Notes: generated by a model from the sequence alone, not told the origin. DNA of 64,000 nucleotides from Branchinecta lynchi (GCA_023053575.1 JAKZAP010000126.1:1-64000); one strand, 5' to 3'; shown: positions 1-15,426, counted from the stretch's first letter. Program-made: numbers and translations.

Positions 1-820
1 AAGACAGTCAGTCAACAAGACAGACAGACGGTCAGTCCAGACAGACAGACAGTTTCTCAAGACAGACAGTCTCTCAAGACAGACAGTCAGTCAAGACAGA
101 CAGACAGACTGTCAGACTGACAGTCAGTCAAGACAGACAGACAGACAGTCAAGACGGACAGACAGTCAGTCAAGACGGACAGACAGTCAGTCAAGACGGA
201 CAGACAAACAGTCAGACAGTCGGTCAAGACAGGCAGATAGTCAGTCAAGACAGACAGACAGTCAGGACAGAAAGACAGTCAGTCAACAAGACAGACAGAC
301 AGTCAGTCCAGACAGACAGACAGTCTCTCAAGACAGACAGACAGTCAGTCAAGACAGACAGACAGTCAGTCAAGACAGACAGACAGTCAGTCAAGACAGA
401 CAGACAGTCAGGTCAGAAAGACAGTCAGTCAACAAGACAGACAGACAGTCAGTCCAGACAGACAGACAGACAGTCAGTCCAGACAGACAGACAGACAGAC
501 AGTCAGTCAAAACAGACAGTCAGTCAAGACAGACAGTCAGATAAGACAGACAGTCGGTCAAGACAGACAGACAGTCAGTCAAGACGGACAGACAAACAGA
601 CAGACAGTCAGTCAAGACAAACAGACAGTCAGGACAGAAAGACAGTCAGTCAACAAGACAGACAGACAGTCAGTCCAGACAGACAGACAGTCTCTCAAGA
701 CAGACAGTCATTCAAGACAGTCTCTCAAGACAGACAGCCATTCAAGACAGACAGACAGTCAGTCAAGACGGACAGACAAACAGTCAGACAGTCAGTCAAG
801 ACAGACAGACAGTCAGTCAA
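1..820 (+). repeat. Left copy of a 3.64-kb-spaced duplication inside the array
   Basis: The variant string at the start of the window (an ACGGTCAGTCC variant, GTTTCTCAAG, then ACTGTCAGACTGACAGTC) reappears in the same order from 3,644 onward. The offset is 3,643 bp at first and 3,711 bp after an extra stretch of about 68 bp near 4,150-4,260. The shared rare variants show block duplication rather than independent slippage. Confidence 0.8.
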
Positions 821-2130
821 GACAGACAGACAGTCAGGACAGAAAGACAGTCAGTCAACAAGACAGACAGACAGTCAGTCCAGACAGACAGACAGTCTCT
901 CAAGACAGACAGTCAGTCCAGACAGACCGACAGTCAGTCGAGACAGACAGACAGTCAGTCAAGACGGACAGACAAACAGTCAGACAGTCGGTCAAGACAG
1001 ACAGACAGTCAGTTAAGACAGACACACAGACAGACAGACAGTCAGTCAAGACAGACAGACAGTCAGTCAAGACGGACAGACAAACAGTCAGACAGTCGGT
1101 CAAGACAGACAAATAGTCAGTCAAGACAGACAGACAGTCAGTCAAGACAGACAGACAGTCAGTCAAGACAGACAGACAGTCAGGACAGAAAGACAGTCAG
1201 TCAACAAGACAGACAGACAGTCAGTCCAGACAGACAGACAGTCTCTCAAGACAGACAGTCAGTCAAGACAGACCGACAGTCAGTCAAGACAGACAGACAG
1301 TCAGTCAAGACGGACAGACAGTCAGTCAAGACGGACAGACAAACAGTCAGACAGTCAGTCAAGACAGACAGACAGTCAGTCAAGACAGACAGACAGTCAG
1401 TCAAGACAGACAGACAGTCAGTCCAGACAGATAGACAGTCAGTCCAGACAGACAGACAGTCAGTCAAGACAGACAGACAGTCAGTCAAGACAGACAGACA
1501 GTCAGTCAAGACAGACAGACAGTCAGTCCAGACAGACAGACAGTCAGTTAAGACAGACACACAGACAGACAGACAGTCAGTCAAGACAGACAGACAGTCA
1601 GTCAAGACAGATAGTCAGTCAGTCAAGACAGACAGACAGTCAGTCAAGACAGACAGACAGTCAGTCAAGACAGACAGACAGTCAGTCCAGACAGACAGAC
1701 AGTCAGTCCAGACAGACAGACAGTCAGTCAAGACAGACAGACAGTCAGTCAAGACAGACAGACAGACAGACAGTCAGTCCAGACAGACAGACAGTCAGTT
1801 AAGACAGACACACAGACATACAGACAGTCAGTCAAGACAGACAGACAGTCAGTCAAGACAGATAGTCAGTCAGTCAAGACAGACAGACAGTCAGTGAAGA
1901 CAGACAGACAGTCAGTCAAGACAGAAAAATAGTCAGTCAAGACAGACAGACAGTCAGTCAAGACAGACAGACAGTCAGTCAACAAGACAGACAGACAGTC
2001 AGTCCAGACAGACAGTCAGTCCAGACAGACAGACAGTCTCTCAAGACAGACAGTCAGTCAGGACAGACAGACAGCCAGTCAAGACGGACAGACAGTCAGA
2101 CACACAGTCAGTCAAGACAGACAGACAGTC

Positions 2131-2160
2131 AATTACATCAAAATCAAAATATCAGTTAAG
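2131..2160 (+). repeat. AT-rich cassette inside the GACA array (first of 11)
   Basis: This is the only recurrent element in the array that is not GACA-like: AATTACATCAAAATC followed by AAAATATCAGTTAAG. Further copies lie at 6,248, 6,795, 12,533, 13,527, 15,998, 16,992, 21,575, 22,519, 22,933 and 23,387. Copies at 13,527, 16,992 and 22,519 are a short form lacking 6 bp. In most copies a CATTCAGAGAGACAGATAG or CATACAGAGAG variant follows about 25 bp later, so cassette and variant travel together. Confidence 0.9.
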
Positions 2161-3643
2161 ACAGACAGACAGTCAGTCATTCAGAGAGACATATAGTCAG
2201 TCAGTGAAGATAGACAGACAAACAGACAGTCAGTCAAGACAGACAGACAGTCAGTCAAGACAGACAGACAGACAGTCAGTCAAGACAGACAGACAGTCAG
2301 TCAAGACGGACAGACAAACAGTCAGTCAAGACAGACAAACAGTCAGCCAGTCAGTCGAGACAGACAGACAGTCAGTCAAGACAGATAGACAGACAGACAG
2401 ACAGTCAGTCCGGACAGACAGACAGACAGTCAGTCAAGACAGACAGACGGTCAGTCAAGACAGATAGACAGTCAGTCAAGACAGATAGACAGTCAGTCAA
2501 GACAGATAGACAGTCAGTCAAGAAGATAGACAGTCAGTCAAGACAGTCAGTCCAGACAGACAGACAGTCAGTCCGGACAGACAGACAGACAGACAGTCAG
2601 TCAAGACAGACAGACAAACAGTCAGACAGTCAGTCAAGACAGACAGACAGTCAGTCAAGACAGACAGACAGTCAGTTAAGACAGACAGACAGTCAGTCAA
2701 GACAGACAGACAGTCAGTCAAGACAGACAGACAGTCAGTCAAGACAGACAGACAGTCAGTCAAGACAGACAGACAGTCAGTCAAGACAGACAGACAGTCA
2801 GTCAAGACAGACAGACAGTCAGTCAAGACAGACAGACAGTCAGGACAGAAAGACAGTCAGTCAACAAGACAGACAGACAGTCAGTCCAGACAGACAGACA
2901 GTCAGTCAAGAAAGACAGACAGTCAGTCAAGACGGACAGACAGTCAGTCAAGACAGACAGACAGTCAGGACAGAAAGACAGTCAGTCAACAAGACAGACA
3001 GACAGTCAGTCCAGACAGACAGACAGTCTCTCAAGACAGACAGTCTCTCAAGACAGACAGACAGTCAGTCAAGACAAACAGTCAGTCAAGACAGACAGTC
3101 AGTCAAGACAGACAGTCAGTCAAGACAGACAGACAGTCAGGACAGAAAGACAGTCAGTCAACAAGACAGACAGACAGTCAGTCCAGACAGACAGACAGTC
3201 TCTCAAGACAGACAGTCTCTCAAGACAGACAGACAGTCAGTCAAGACAAACAGTCAGTCAAGACAGACAGTCAGTCAAGACAGACAGTCAGTCAAGACAG
3301 ACAGACAGTCAGTCAAGACAGACAGACAGTCAGTCAAGACGGACAGACAAACAGTCAGACAGTCGGTCAAGACAGACAGACAGTCAGTCAAGACAGACAG
3401 ACAGTCAGTCAAGACAGACAGACAGTAAGTCAAGACAGACAGACAGTCAGGACAGAAAGACAGTCAGTCAACAAGACAGAGAGACAGTCAGTCCAGACAG
3501 ACAGAGAGACAGACAGTCAGTCCAGACAGACAGACAGACAGTCAAGACAGACAGACAGTCAGTCAAGACAGACAGACAGTCAGTCAAGACAGACAGACAA
3601 ATAGACAGACAGTCATTCAAGACAGACAGACAGTCAGGACAGA

Positions 3644-4540
3644 AAGACAGTCAGTCAACAAGACAGACAGACGGTCAGTCCAGACAGACAGACAGTTTCT
3701 CAAGACAGACAGTCTCTCAAGACAGACAGTCAGTCAAGACAGACAGACAGACTGTCAGACTGACAGTCAGTCAAGACAGACAGACAGACAGTCAAGACGG
3801 ACAGACAGTCAGTCAAGACGGACAGACAGTCAGTCAAGACGGACAGACAAACAGTCAGACAGTCGGTCAAGACAGACAGATAGTCAGTCAAGACAGACAG
3901 ACAGTCAGGACAGAAAGACAGTCAGTCAACAAGACAGACAGACAGTCAGTCCAGACAGACAGACAGTCTCTCAAGACAGACAGACAGTCAGTCAAGACAG
4001 ACAGACAGTCAGTCAAGACAGACAGACAGTCAGTCAAGACAGACAGACAGTCAGGTCAGAAAGACAGTCAGTCAACAAGACAGACAGACAGTCAGTCCAG
4101 ACAGACAGACAGACAGTCAGTCCAGACAGACAGACAGACAGACAGTCAGTCAAAACAGACAGTCAGTCAAGACAGACAGTCAGTCAAAACAGACAGTCAG
4201 TCAAGACAGACAGTCAGTCAAGACAGACAGTCAGTCAAGACAGACAGTCAGATAAGACAGACAGTCGGTCAAGACAGACAGACAGTCAGTCAAGACGGAC
4301 AGACAAACAGACAGACAGTCAGTCAAGACAAACAGACAGTCAGGACAGAAAGACAGTCAGTCAACAAGACAGACAGACAGTCAGTCCAGACAGACAGACA
4401 GTCTCTCAAGACAGACAGTCATTCAAGACAGTCTCTCAAGACAGACAGCCATTCAAGACAGACAGACAGTCAGTCAAGACGGACAGACAAACAGTCAGAC
4501 AGTCAGTCAAGACAGACAGACAGTCAGTCAAGACAGACAG
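3644..4540 (+). repeat. Right copy of the 3.64-kb-spaced duplication
   Basis: Repeats the variant order of 1-820, including the rare CATTCAAGACAGTCTCTCAA segment (709 in the first copy, 4,420 here). It carries an extra run of 17-bp units near 4,150-4,260. Confidence 0.8.
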
Positions 4541-7500
4541 ACAGTCAGTCAAGATGGACAGACTGTCAGTCAAGACGGACAGACAGTCAGTCAAGACGGA
4601 AGTCAGACAGTCGGTCAAGACAGACAGACAGTCAGTCAAGACAGACAGACAGTCAGTCAAGACAGACAGACAGTCAGTCAAGACAGACAGACAGTCAGTC
4701 AAGACAGACAGACAGTCAGTCAAGACGGACAGACAAACAGTCAGACAGTCGGTAAAGACAGACAGACAGTCAGTCAAGAAAGACAGACAGTCAGTCAAGA
4801 CAGACAGACCGTCAGTCAAGACAGACAAACAGTCAGTCAAGACAGACAGACAGTCAGGACAGAAAGACAGTCAGTCAACAAGACAGACAGACAGTCAGTC
4901 CAGACAGTCAGACAGTCTCTCAAGACAGACAGTCAGTCAAGACAGACAGACAGTCAAGACAGACAGTCAGTCAAGACAGACAGTCAGTCAAGACAGACAG
5001 ACAGTCAGTCAAGACGGACAGACAGTCAGTCAAGACGGACAGACAAACAGACAGACAGTCAGTCAAGACAGACAGACAGTCAGGACAGAAAGACAGTCAG
5101 TCAACAAGACAGACAGACAGTCAGTCCAGACAGACAGACAGTCTCTCAAGACAGACAGTCTCTTAAGACAGACAGTCAGTCAAGACAGACAGACAGTCAG
5201 TCAAGACGGACAGACAGACAGACAGTTAGACAGTCAGACACACAGTCAGTCAAGACAGACAGACAGACAGTCAGTCCATATAGACAGACAGTCAGTCAAG
5301 ACAGACAGTCAGTCAAGACAGACAGACAGTCAGTCAAGACGGACAGACAATCAATCAAGACAGACAGTCAGTCAAGACAGACAGTCAGTCAAGACAGACA
5401 GACAGTCAGTCAAGACGAACAGAAAAACAGACAGACAGTCAGTCAAGACAGACAGACAGTCAGGACAGAAAGACAGTCAGTCAACAAGACAGACCGACAG
5501 TCAGTCCAGACATACAGACAGTCTCTCAAGACAGACAGTCAGTCAAGACAGACAGACAGTCAGTCAAGACAGACAGACAGTCAGTCAAGACGGACAGACA
5601 GTCAGTCAAGACGGACAGACAAACAGTCATACAGTCGGTCAAGACAGACAGACAGTCAGTCAAGACGGACAGACAAACAGTCAGACAGTCGGTCAAGACA
5701 GACAGACAGTCAATCAAGACAGATAAACAGTCAGTCAAGACAGACAGACAGTCAGTCAAGACAGACAGACAGTCAGTCAAGACAGACAGACAGTCAGTCA
5801 AGACAGACAGACAGACAATCAAGACAGATAAACAGTCAGTCAAGACAGACAGACAGTCAGTCAAGAAAGACAGACAGTCAGTCAAGACAGACAGACAGTC
5901 AGGACAGAAAGACAGTCAGACAGTTAGACAGTCAGACAGTCAGTCAACAAGAGAGACAGTCAGTCAACAAGACAGACAGACAGACAGACAGACAGTCAGT
6001 CAAGACAGTTAGACAGTCAGACAGTCAGTCAACAAGAAAGACAGTCAATCAACAGACATCAGACAGACAGACAGACAGACAGTCAGTCAAGACAGACAGA
6101 CAGTCAGGACAGAAAGACAGTCAGTCAACAAGACAGACAGACAGACAGACAGACAGTCAGTCAAGACAGACAGTCAGTCAAGACGGACAGACAGACAGAC
6201 AGTCAGACAGTCAGACACACAGTCAGTCAAGACAGACAGACAGTCAGTTACATCAAAATCAAAATATCAGTTAAGACAGACAGACAGTCAGTCAGTCAGT
6301 CAGGACAGACAGACAGACAGTCAGTCAGTCATTCAGAGAGACAGATAGTCAGTCAGTCAAGATAGACAGACAAACAGACAGTCAGTCAAAAAAGACAGAC
6401 AGTCAGTCAGTCAAGACAGACAGCCAGTCAGTCATGACGGACAGAAAAACAGTCAGACTGTCAGTGAGACAGACAAACAGTCAGACAGTCGGTCAAGACA
6501 GACAGGCAGTCAGTCACGACAGACAGACAGTCAGTCAAGACAGACAGACAGTCAGTCAAGACAGACAAACAGTCAGACAGTCGGTCAAGACAGACAGACA
6601 GTCAGTCAAGACAGACAGACAGACAGTCAGTCAAAACAGACAGACAGTCAGGACAGAAAGACAGTCAGTCAACAAGACAGACAGACAGTCAGTCTAGACA
6701 GACAGACAGTCTCTCAAGACAGACAGTCAGTCAAGACAGACAAACAGTTAGTCAAGACGGACAGACAGACAGACAGTCAGACAAACAGACAGTCAATTAC
6801 ATCAAAATCGATATATCAGTTAAGACAGACAGACAGTCAGTCATTCAGAGAGACAGATAGTCAGTCAGTCAAGATAGACAGACAAACAGACAGTCAGTCA
6901 AGACAGACAGACAGTCAGTCAAGACAGACAGACAGTCAGTCAAGACAGACAGACAGTCAGTCAAGACAGACAGACAGTCAGTCAAGACAGACAGACAGTC
7001 AGTCAAGACGGACAGACAAACAGTCAGTCAAGACAGTCAGTCAAGACAGACAGACAGTTAGTCAAGACAGACAGACAGTCAGTCAAGACAGATAGACAGA
7101 CAGACAGACAGTCAGTCCGGACAGACAGACAGTCAGTCAAGACAGATAGACAGTCAGTCAAGACAGACAGACAGTCAGTCAAGACAGATAGACAGTCAGT
7201 CAAGACAGATAGACAGTCAGACAGTCAGTCAAGACAGACAGACAGACAGTCAATCCAGACAGACAGACAGACAGACAGTCAGTCCGGACAGACAGACAAA
7301 CAGTCAGACAGTCAGTCAAGACAGACAGACAGTCAGGACAGAAAGACAGACAGTCAGTCAAGACAGACAGACAGTCAGGACAGAAAGACAGTCAGTCAAG
7401 ACAGATAGACAGTCATTCAAGACAGATAAACAGTCAGTCAAGACAGATAGACATTCAGTCAAGACAGACAGACAGACAGTAAGTCCAGACAGACAGACAG

Positions 7501-9655
7501 TCAGTCCGGAAAGACAGACAGACAGACAGTCAGTCAAGACAGACAGAGAAACATTCAGGCAGTCAGTCAGGACAGACAGACAGTCAGTCAAGACAGACAG
7601 TCAGTCAGTCAAGACAAACAGACAGTCAGGACAGAAAGACAGTCAGTCAACAAGACAGACAGACAGTCAGTCAACAAGACAGACAGACAGTCAGTCAAAA
7701 AGACAGACAGACAGTCAGTCCAGATAGATTGACAGACAGACAGTCAGTCCAGACAGACAGACAATCAATCAAGACAGACAGTCAGTCAAGACAGACAGTC
7801 AGTCAAGACAGACAGTCAGTCAAGACAGACAGACAGTCAGTCAAGACGGACAGACAAACAGACAGACAGTCAGGACAGAAAGACAGTCAGTCAACAAGAC
7901 AGACAGACAGTCAGTCCAGACAGACAGACAGTCTCTCAAGACAGACAGTCAGTCAAGACAGACAGACAGTCAGTCAAGACAGACAGACAGTCAGTCAAGA
8001 CAGACAGTCAGTCAAGACAGACAGACAGTCAGTCAAGACGGACAGACAGTCAGTCGAGACGGACAGACAGTCAGTCGAGACGGACAGACAGTCAGTCAAG
8101 ACGGACAGACAAACAGTCAGACAGTCGGTCAAGACAGACAGACAGTCAGTCAAGACAGACAGACAGTCAGTCAAGACGGACAGACAAACAGTCAGACAGT
8201 CGGTCAAGACAGACAGAAAGTCAATCAAGACAGACAGACAGTCAGTCAAGACAGATAGACAGTCAGTCAAGACAGACAGACAGTCAGTCAAGACAGATAA
8301 ACAGTCAGTCAAGACAGATAGACAGTCAGTCAAGACAGACAGACAGACAGTCAGTCCAGACAGACAGACAGACAGACAGTCAGTCCGGACAGACAGACAG
8401 ACAGACAGTCAGTCAAGACAGACAGACAAACAGTCAGACAGTCAGTCAGGACAGACAGACAGTCATTCAAGACAGACAGACAGTCAGTCAAGACAGACAG
8501 ACAGTCAGTCAAGACAGACAGACAGTCAGTCAAGACAGACAGACAGTCAGTCAAGACAGACAGACAGTCAGTCAAGACAGACAGACAGTCAGTCAAGACA
8601 AACAGACAGTCAGTCAAGACAGACAGACAGTCAGTCAAGACAGACAGACAGTCAGTCAAGACAGACAGACAGTCAGGACAGAAAGACAGTCAGTCAACAA
8701 GACAGACAGACAGTCAGTCCAGACAGACGGACAGTCACTCCATACAGACAGACAGTCAGTCAAGACAGACAGTCAGTCAAGACAGACAGACAGTCAGTCA
8801 AGACGGACAGACAAACAGACAGACAGTCAGTCAAGACAGACAGACAGTCAGGACAGAAAGACAGTCAGTCAACAAGACAGACAGACAGTCAGTCCAGACA
8901 GACAGACAGTCTCTCAGAAAGACAGTCAGTCAAGACAGACAGACAGTCATTCAAGACAGACAGACAGTCAGTCAAGACAGACAGACAGTCAGTCAAGACA
9001 GACAGACAGTCAGTCAAGACAGACAGACAGTCAGTCAAGACAGACAGACAGTCAGTCAAGACAGACAGACAGTCAGTCAAGACAGACAGACAGTCAGTCA
9101 AGACAGACAGACAGTCAGGACAGAAAGACAGTCAGTCAACAAGACAGACAGACAGTCAGTCCAGACAGACGGACAGTCACTCCATACAGACAGACAGTCA
9201 GTCAAGACAGACAGTCAGTCAAGACAGACAGACAGTCAGTCAAGACGGACAGACAAACAGACAGACAGTCAGTCAAGACAGACAGACAGTCAGGACAGAA
9301 AGACAGTCAGTCAACAAGACAGACAGACAGTCAGTCCAGACAGACAGACAGTCAGTCAAGAAAGACAGACAGTCAGTCAAGACGGACAGACAGTCAGTCA
9401 AGACAGACAGACAGTCAGGACAGAAAGACAGTCAGTCAACAAGACAGACAGACAGTCAGTCCAGACAGACAGACAGTCTCTCAAGACAGACAGTCTCTCA
9501 AGACAGACAGACAGTCAGTCAAGACAAACAGTCAGTCAAGACAGACAGTCAGTCAAGACAGACAGTCAGTCAAGACAGACAGACAGTCAGGACAGAAAGA
9601 CAGTCAGTCAACAAGACAGACAGACAGTCAGTCAACAAGACAGACAGACAGTCAG

Positions 9656-12600
9656 TCCAGACAGACAGACAGTCTCTCAAGACAGACAGTCAGTCAAGAC
9701 AGACAGACAGTCAGTCAAGACAGACAGACAGTCAGTCAAGACAGACAGACAGTCAGTCAAGACAGACAGACAGTCAGTCAAGACGGACAGACAGTCAGTC
9801 AAGGCGGACAGACAAACAGTCAGACAGTCGGTCAAGACAGACAGACAAACAGTCAGACAGTCAGTCAAGACAGACAGACAGTCAGTCAAGACAGACAGAC
9901 AGTCAGTCAACAAGACAGACAGACAGTCAGTCCAGACAGACAGACAGTCTCTCAAGACAGACAGTCTCTCAAGACAGACAGTCAGTCAAGACAGACAGAC
10001 AGTCAGTCAAGACGGACAGACAGTCAGTCAAGACGGACAGACAAACAGTCAGACAGTCGGTCAAGACAGACAGACAGTCAGTCAAGACGGACAGACAAAC
10101 AGTCAGACAGTCGGTCAAGACAGACAGACAATCAATCAAGACAGACAGACAGTCAGTCAAGACAGACAGACAGTCAGTCAAGACAGACAGACAGTCAGTC
10201 AAGACAGATAAACAGTCAGTCAAGACAGATAGACAGTCAGTCAAGACAGACAGACAGACAGTCAGTCCAGACAGACAGACAGACAGACAATCAGTCCGGA
10301 CAGACAGACAGACAGACAGTCAGTCAAGACAGACAGACAAACAGTCAGACAGTCAGTCAAGACAGACAGACAGTCATTCAAGACAGACAGACAGTCAGTC
10401 AAGACAGACAGACAGTCAGTCAAGACAGACAGACAGTCAGTCAAGACAGACAGACAGTCAGTCAAGACAGACAGACAGTCAGTCAAGACAGACAGACAGT
10501 CAGTCAAGACAGACAGACAGTCAGTAAGTCAGTCAAGACAGACAGACAGTCAGTCAAGACAGACAGACAGTCAGTCAAGACAGACAGACAGTCAGTCAAG
10601 ACAGACAGACAGTCAGGACAGAAAGACAGTCAGTCAACAAGACAGACAGACAGTCAGTCCAGACAGACCGACAGTCAGTCCAGACAGACCGACAGTCAGT
10701 CCTTACAGACAGACAGTCAGTCAAGACAGACAGATAGTCAGTCAAGACGGACAGACAAACAGACAGACAGTCAGTCAAGACAGACAGACAGTCAGGACAG
10801 AAAGACAGTCAGTCAACAAGACAGACAGACAGTCAGTCCAGACAGACAGACAGTCTCTCAAGACAGACACTCAGTCAAGACAGACAGACAGTCTCTCAAG
10901 ACAGACAGTCAGTCAAGACAGACAGACAGTCAGTCAAGACGGACAGACAAACAGTCAGACAGTTGGTCAAGACAGACAGACAAACAGTCAGACAGTCAGT
11001 CAAGACAGACAGACAGTCAGTCAAGACAGACAGACAGTCAGTCAAGACAGACAGAGAGTCAGTCAAGACAGACAGACAGACAGTCAAGACAGACAGACAG
11101 TCAGGACAGAAAGACATTCAGTCAACAAGACAGACAGACAGTCAGTCCAGACAGACAGACAGACAGACAGTCAGTCCAGACAGACAGACAGTCAGTCCAG
11201 ACAGACAGACAGTCAGTCCAGACAGACAGACAGTCAGTCCAGACAGACAGACAGTCAGTCAAGACAGACAGTCAGTCAAGACAGACAGACAGTCAGGACA
11301 GAAAGACAGTCAGTCAACAAGACAGACAGACAGTCAGTCCAGACAGACAGACAGTCTCTCAAGACAGACAGTCAGTCAAGACGGACAGACAGACAGACAG
11401 TTAGACAGTCAGACACACAGTCAGTCAAGACAGACAGACAGTCAGTCATTCAGAGAGACAGATAGTCAGTCAGTCAAGAGAGACAGACAAACAGACAGTC
11501 AGTCAAGACAGACAGACAGTCAGTCAAGACAGACAGACAGTCAGTCAAGACAGATGGACAGACAGTCAAGACAGATAAACAGTCAGTCAAGACAGATAGA
11601 CAGTCAGTCAAGACAGACAGACAGACAGTCAGTCCAGACAGACAGACAGACAGACAGTCAGTCCAGACAGACAGACAGTCAGTCAAGACAGACAGACAGT
11701 CAGTCAAGACAGACAGACAGTCAGTCAAGACAGACAGACAGTCAGGACAGAAAGATATTCAGTCAACAAGACAGACAGACAGTCAGTCCAGACAGACAGA
11801 CAGACAGACAGTCAGTCAAGACAGACAGTCAGTCAGGACAGAAAGACAGTCTCTCAAGACAGACAGTCAGTCAAGACGGACAGACAGACAGACAGTTAGA
11901 CAGTCAGACACACAGTCAGTCAAGACAGACAGACAGTCAGTCATTCAGAGAGACAGATAGTCAGTCAGTCAAGAGAGACAGACAAACAGACAGTCAGTCA
12001 AGACAGACAGACAGTCAGTCAAGACAGACAGACAGTCAGTCAAGACAGATGGACAGACAGTCAAGACAGATAAAAAGTCAGTCAAGACAGATAGACAGTC
12101 AGTCAAGACAGACAGACAGACAGTCAGTCCAGACAGACAGACAGTCAGTCCAGACAGACAGACAGACAGACAGTCAGTCCAGACAGACAGACAGACAGAC
12201 AGTCAGTCAAGACAGACAGACAAACAGTCAGACAGTCAGTCAAGACAGACAGACAGTCAGTCAAGACAGACAGACAGTCAGTCAAGACAGACAGACAGTC
12301 AGGACAGAAAGATATTCAGTCAACAAGACAGACAGACAGTCAGTCCAGACAGACAGACAGTCAGTCAAGACAGACAGTCAGTCAGGACAGAAAGACAGTC
12401 AGTCAACAAGACAGACAGACAGTCAGTCCAGACAGACAGACAGTCTCTCAAGACAGACAGTCAGTCAAGACAGACAGACAGACAGACAGTTAGACAGTCA
12501 GACACACAGTCAGTCAAGACAGACAGACAGTCAATTACATCAAAATCAAAATATCAGTTAAGACAGACAGACAGTCAGTCATACAGAGAGACAGATAGTC

Positions 12601-13857
12601 AGTCAGTCAAGAGAGACAGACAAAGAGACAGTCAGTCAAGACAGACAGACAGTCAGTCAAGACAGATAGACAGTCAGTCAAGACAGATAGACAGTCAGTC
12701 AAGACAGATAGACAGTCAGTCAAGACAGACAGACAGACAGTCTGTCAGTCCAGACAGACAGACAGACCGGACAGACAGACAGACAGACAGTCAGTCAAGA
12801 CAGACAGACAAACAGTCAGACAGTCAGTCAAGACAGACAGACAGTCAGTCAAGACAGACAGACAGTCAGTCAAGACGGACAGACAGTCTGTCAGGACAGA
12901 AAGACAGTCAGTCAACAAGACAGACAGACAGTCAGTCCAGACAGACAGACAGTCAGTCCAGACAGACAGACAGTCAGTCAAGACGGACAGACAGTCAGTC
13001 AAGACGGACAGACAAACAGACAGACAGACAGTCAGGACAGAAAGACAGTCAGTCAACAAGACAAACAAACAGTCAGTCCAGACAGACAGACAGTCTCTCA
13101 AGACAGACAGTCAGTCAAGGACAGACAGACAGTCAGTCAAGACGGACAGACAGTCAGTCAAGACGGACAGACAAACAGTCAGACAGTCGGTCAAGACAAA
13201 CAGGCAGTCAGTCAAGACAGACAGACAGTCAGTCAAGACAGACAGACAGTTAGTCAAGACAGACCGACAGTTAGTCAAGACAGACCGACAGTCAGTCAAT
13301 ACAGACAGACAGTCAGTCAAGACAGACAGACAGTCAGGACAGAAAGACAGTCAGTCAACAAGACAGACAGACAGTCAGTCCAGACAGACAGACAGTCTCT
13401 CAAGACAGAAAGTCAGTCAAGACAGACAGACAGTCAGTCAAGACAGACAGACAGTCAGTCAAGACGGACAGACAGACAGACAGTTAGACAGTCAGACACA
13501 CAGTCAGTCAAGACAGACAGACAGTCAATTACATCAAAATATCAGTTAAGACAGACAGACAGTCAGTCATTCAGAGAGACAGATAGTCAGTCAGTCAAGA
13601 GAGACAGACAAACAGACAGTCAGTCAAGACAGACAGACAGTCAGTCAAGATAGACAGACAGTCAGTCAAAACGGACAGACAAACAGTCAGACAGTCAGTC
13701 AAGACAGACAAACAGTCAGACAGTCAGTCAAGACAGACAGACAGTCAGTCAATACAGACAGACAGTCAGTCAAGACAGACAGACAGACAGTCAGTCCAGA
13801 CAGACAGACAGTTCAGACAGACAGACAGACAGTCCAGACAGACAGACAGTCAGTCAA
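9656..13857 (+). repeat. Higher-order block, first copy (recurs 9.0 kb downstream)
   Basis: The order of variant units here is repeated at 18,728-22,850. The offset is 9,072 bp at the left, 9,042 bp through most of the block, and 8,993 bp after a deletion of about 49 bp near 22,515 in the second copy. The longest shared stretch (10,963-12,561 versus 20,005-21,603) differs by a single visible unit change, so the duplication is recent or is an assembly effect. Confidence 0.85.
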
Positions 13858-15426
13858 GACGGACAGACAGTCAGTCGAGACGGACAGACAGTCAGTCGAG
13901 ACGGACAGACAGTCAGTCAAGACGGACAGACAAACAGTCAGACAGTCGGTCAAGACAGACAGACAGTCAGTCAAGACAGACAGACAGTCAGTCAAGACGG
14001 ACAGACAAACAGTCAGACAGTCGGTCAAGACAGACAGAAAGTCAATCAAGACAGACAGACAGTCAGTCAAGACAGATAGACAGTCAGTCAAGACAGACAG
14101 ACAGTCAGTCAAGACAGATAAACAGTCAGTCAAGACAGATAGACAGTCAGTCAAGACAGACAGACAGACAGTCAGTCCAGACAGACAGACAGACAGACAG
14201 TCAGTCCGGACAGACAGACAGACAGACAGTCAGTCAAGACAGACAGACAAACAGTCAGACAGTCAGTCAGGACAGACAGACAGTCATTCAAGACAGACAG
14301 ACAGTCAGTCAAGACAGACAGACAGTCAGTCAAGACAGACAGACAGTCAGTCAAGACAGACAGACAGTCAGTCAAGACAGACAGACAGTCAGTCAAGACA
14401 GACAGACAGTCAGTCAAGACAAACAGACAGTCAGTCAAGACAGACAGACAGTCAGTCAAGACAGACAGACAGTCAGTCAAGACAGACAGACAGTCAGGAC
14501 AGAAAGACAGTCAGTCAACAAGACAGACAGACAGTCAGTCCAGACAGACGGACAGTCACTCCATACAGACAGACAGTCAGTCAAGACAGACAGTCAGTCA
14601 AGACAGACAGACAGTCAGTCAAGACGGACAGACAAACAGACAGACAGTCAGTCAAGACAGACAGACAGTCAGGACAGAAAGACAGTCAGTCAACAAGACA
14701 GACAGACAGTCAGTCCAGACAGACAGACAGTCTCTCAGAAAGACAGTCAGTCAAGACAGACAGACAGTCTCTCAAGACAGACAGTCAGTCAAGACAGACA
14801 GACAGTCAGTCAAGACGGACAGACAGTCAGTCAAGACGGACAGACAGTCAGTCAAGACGGACAGACAAACAGTCAGACAGATGGTCAAGACGGACAGACA
14901 AACAGTCAGACAGTCAGTCAAGACAGACAGACAGTCAGTCAAGACAGACAGACAGTCAGTCAAGACAGACAGACAGTGAGTCAAGACAGACAGACAGTCA
15001 GGACAGAAAGACATTCAGTCAACAAGACAGACATACAGTCAGTCAAGACAGACAGACAGTCAGTCAAGACAGACAGACAGTCAGGACAGAAAGACAGTCT
15101 GTCAACAAGACAGACAGACAGTCAGTCCATACAGACAGACGGTCAGTCAAGACAGACAGACAGTCAGTCAAGACGGACAGACAAACAGACAGACAGTCAG
15201 TCAAGACAGACAGACAGTCAGGACAGAAAGACAGTCAGTCAACAAGATAGACAGACAGTCAGTCCAGACAGACAGACAGTCTCTCAAGACAGACAGTCAG
15301 TCAAGACAGACAGACAGTCAGTCAAGACAGACAGACAGTCAGTCAAGACAGACAGACAGTCAGTCAAGACAGACAGACAGTCAGTCAAGACAGACAGACA
15401 GTCAGTCAAGACAGACAGACAGTCAG
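11941..15426 (+). repeat. 3.47-kb higher-order unit, tandem copy 1
   Basis: This block is followed directly by a second copy starting at 15,427. Corresponding landmarks (non-GACA cassettes at 12,534 and 13,527, the stretch of unit variants at 13,813-15,014) recur exactly 3,465 bp further on. One 21-bp unit is missing near the start of the second copy. Confidence 0.85.

Noticed and set aside
7729..10527. 932-codon plus-strand frame of DRQSVKT repeats, and similar frames at 4,554, 10,963, 18,441 and 20,005
   Set aside because: It is the direct translation of the 21-bp satellite. The unit is seven codons without stops in several frames; 17-bp units change the frame. Codon-level constraint, start context and splice signals are absent.
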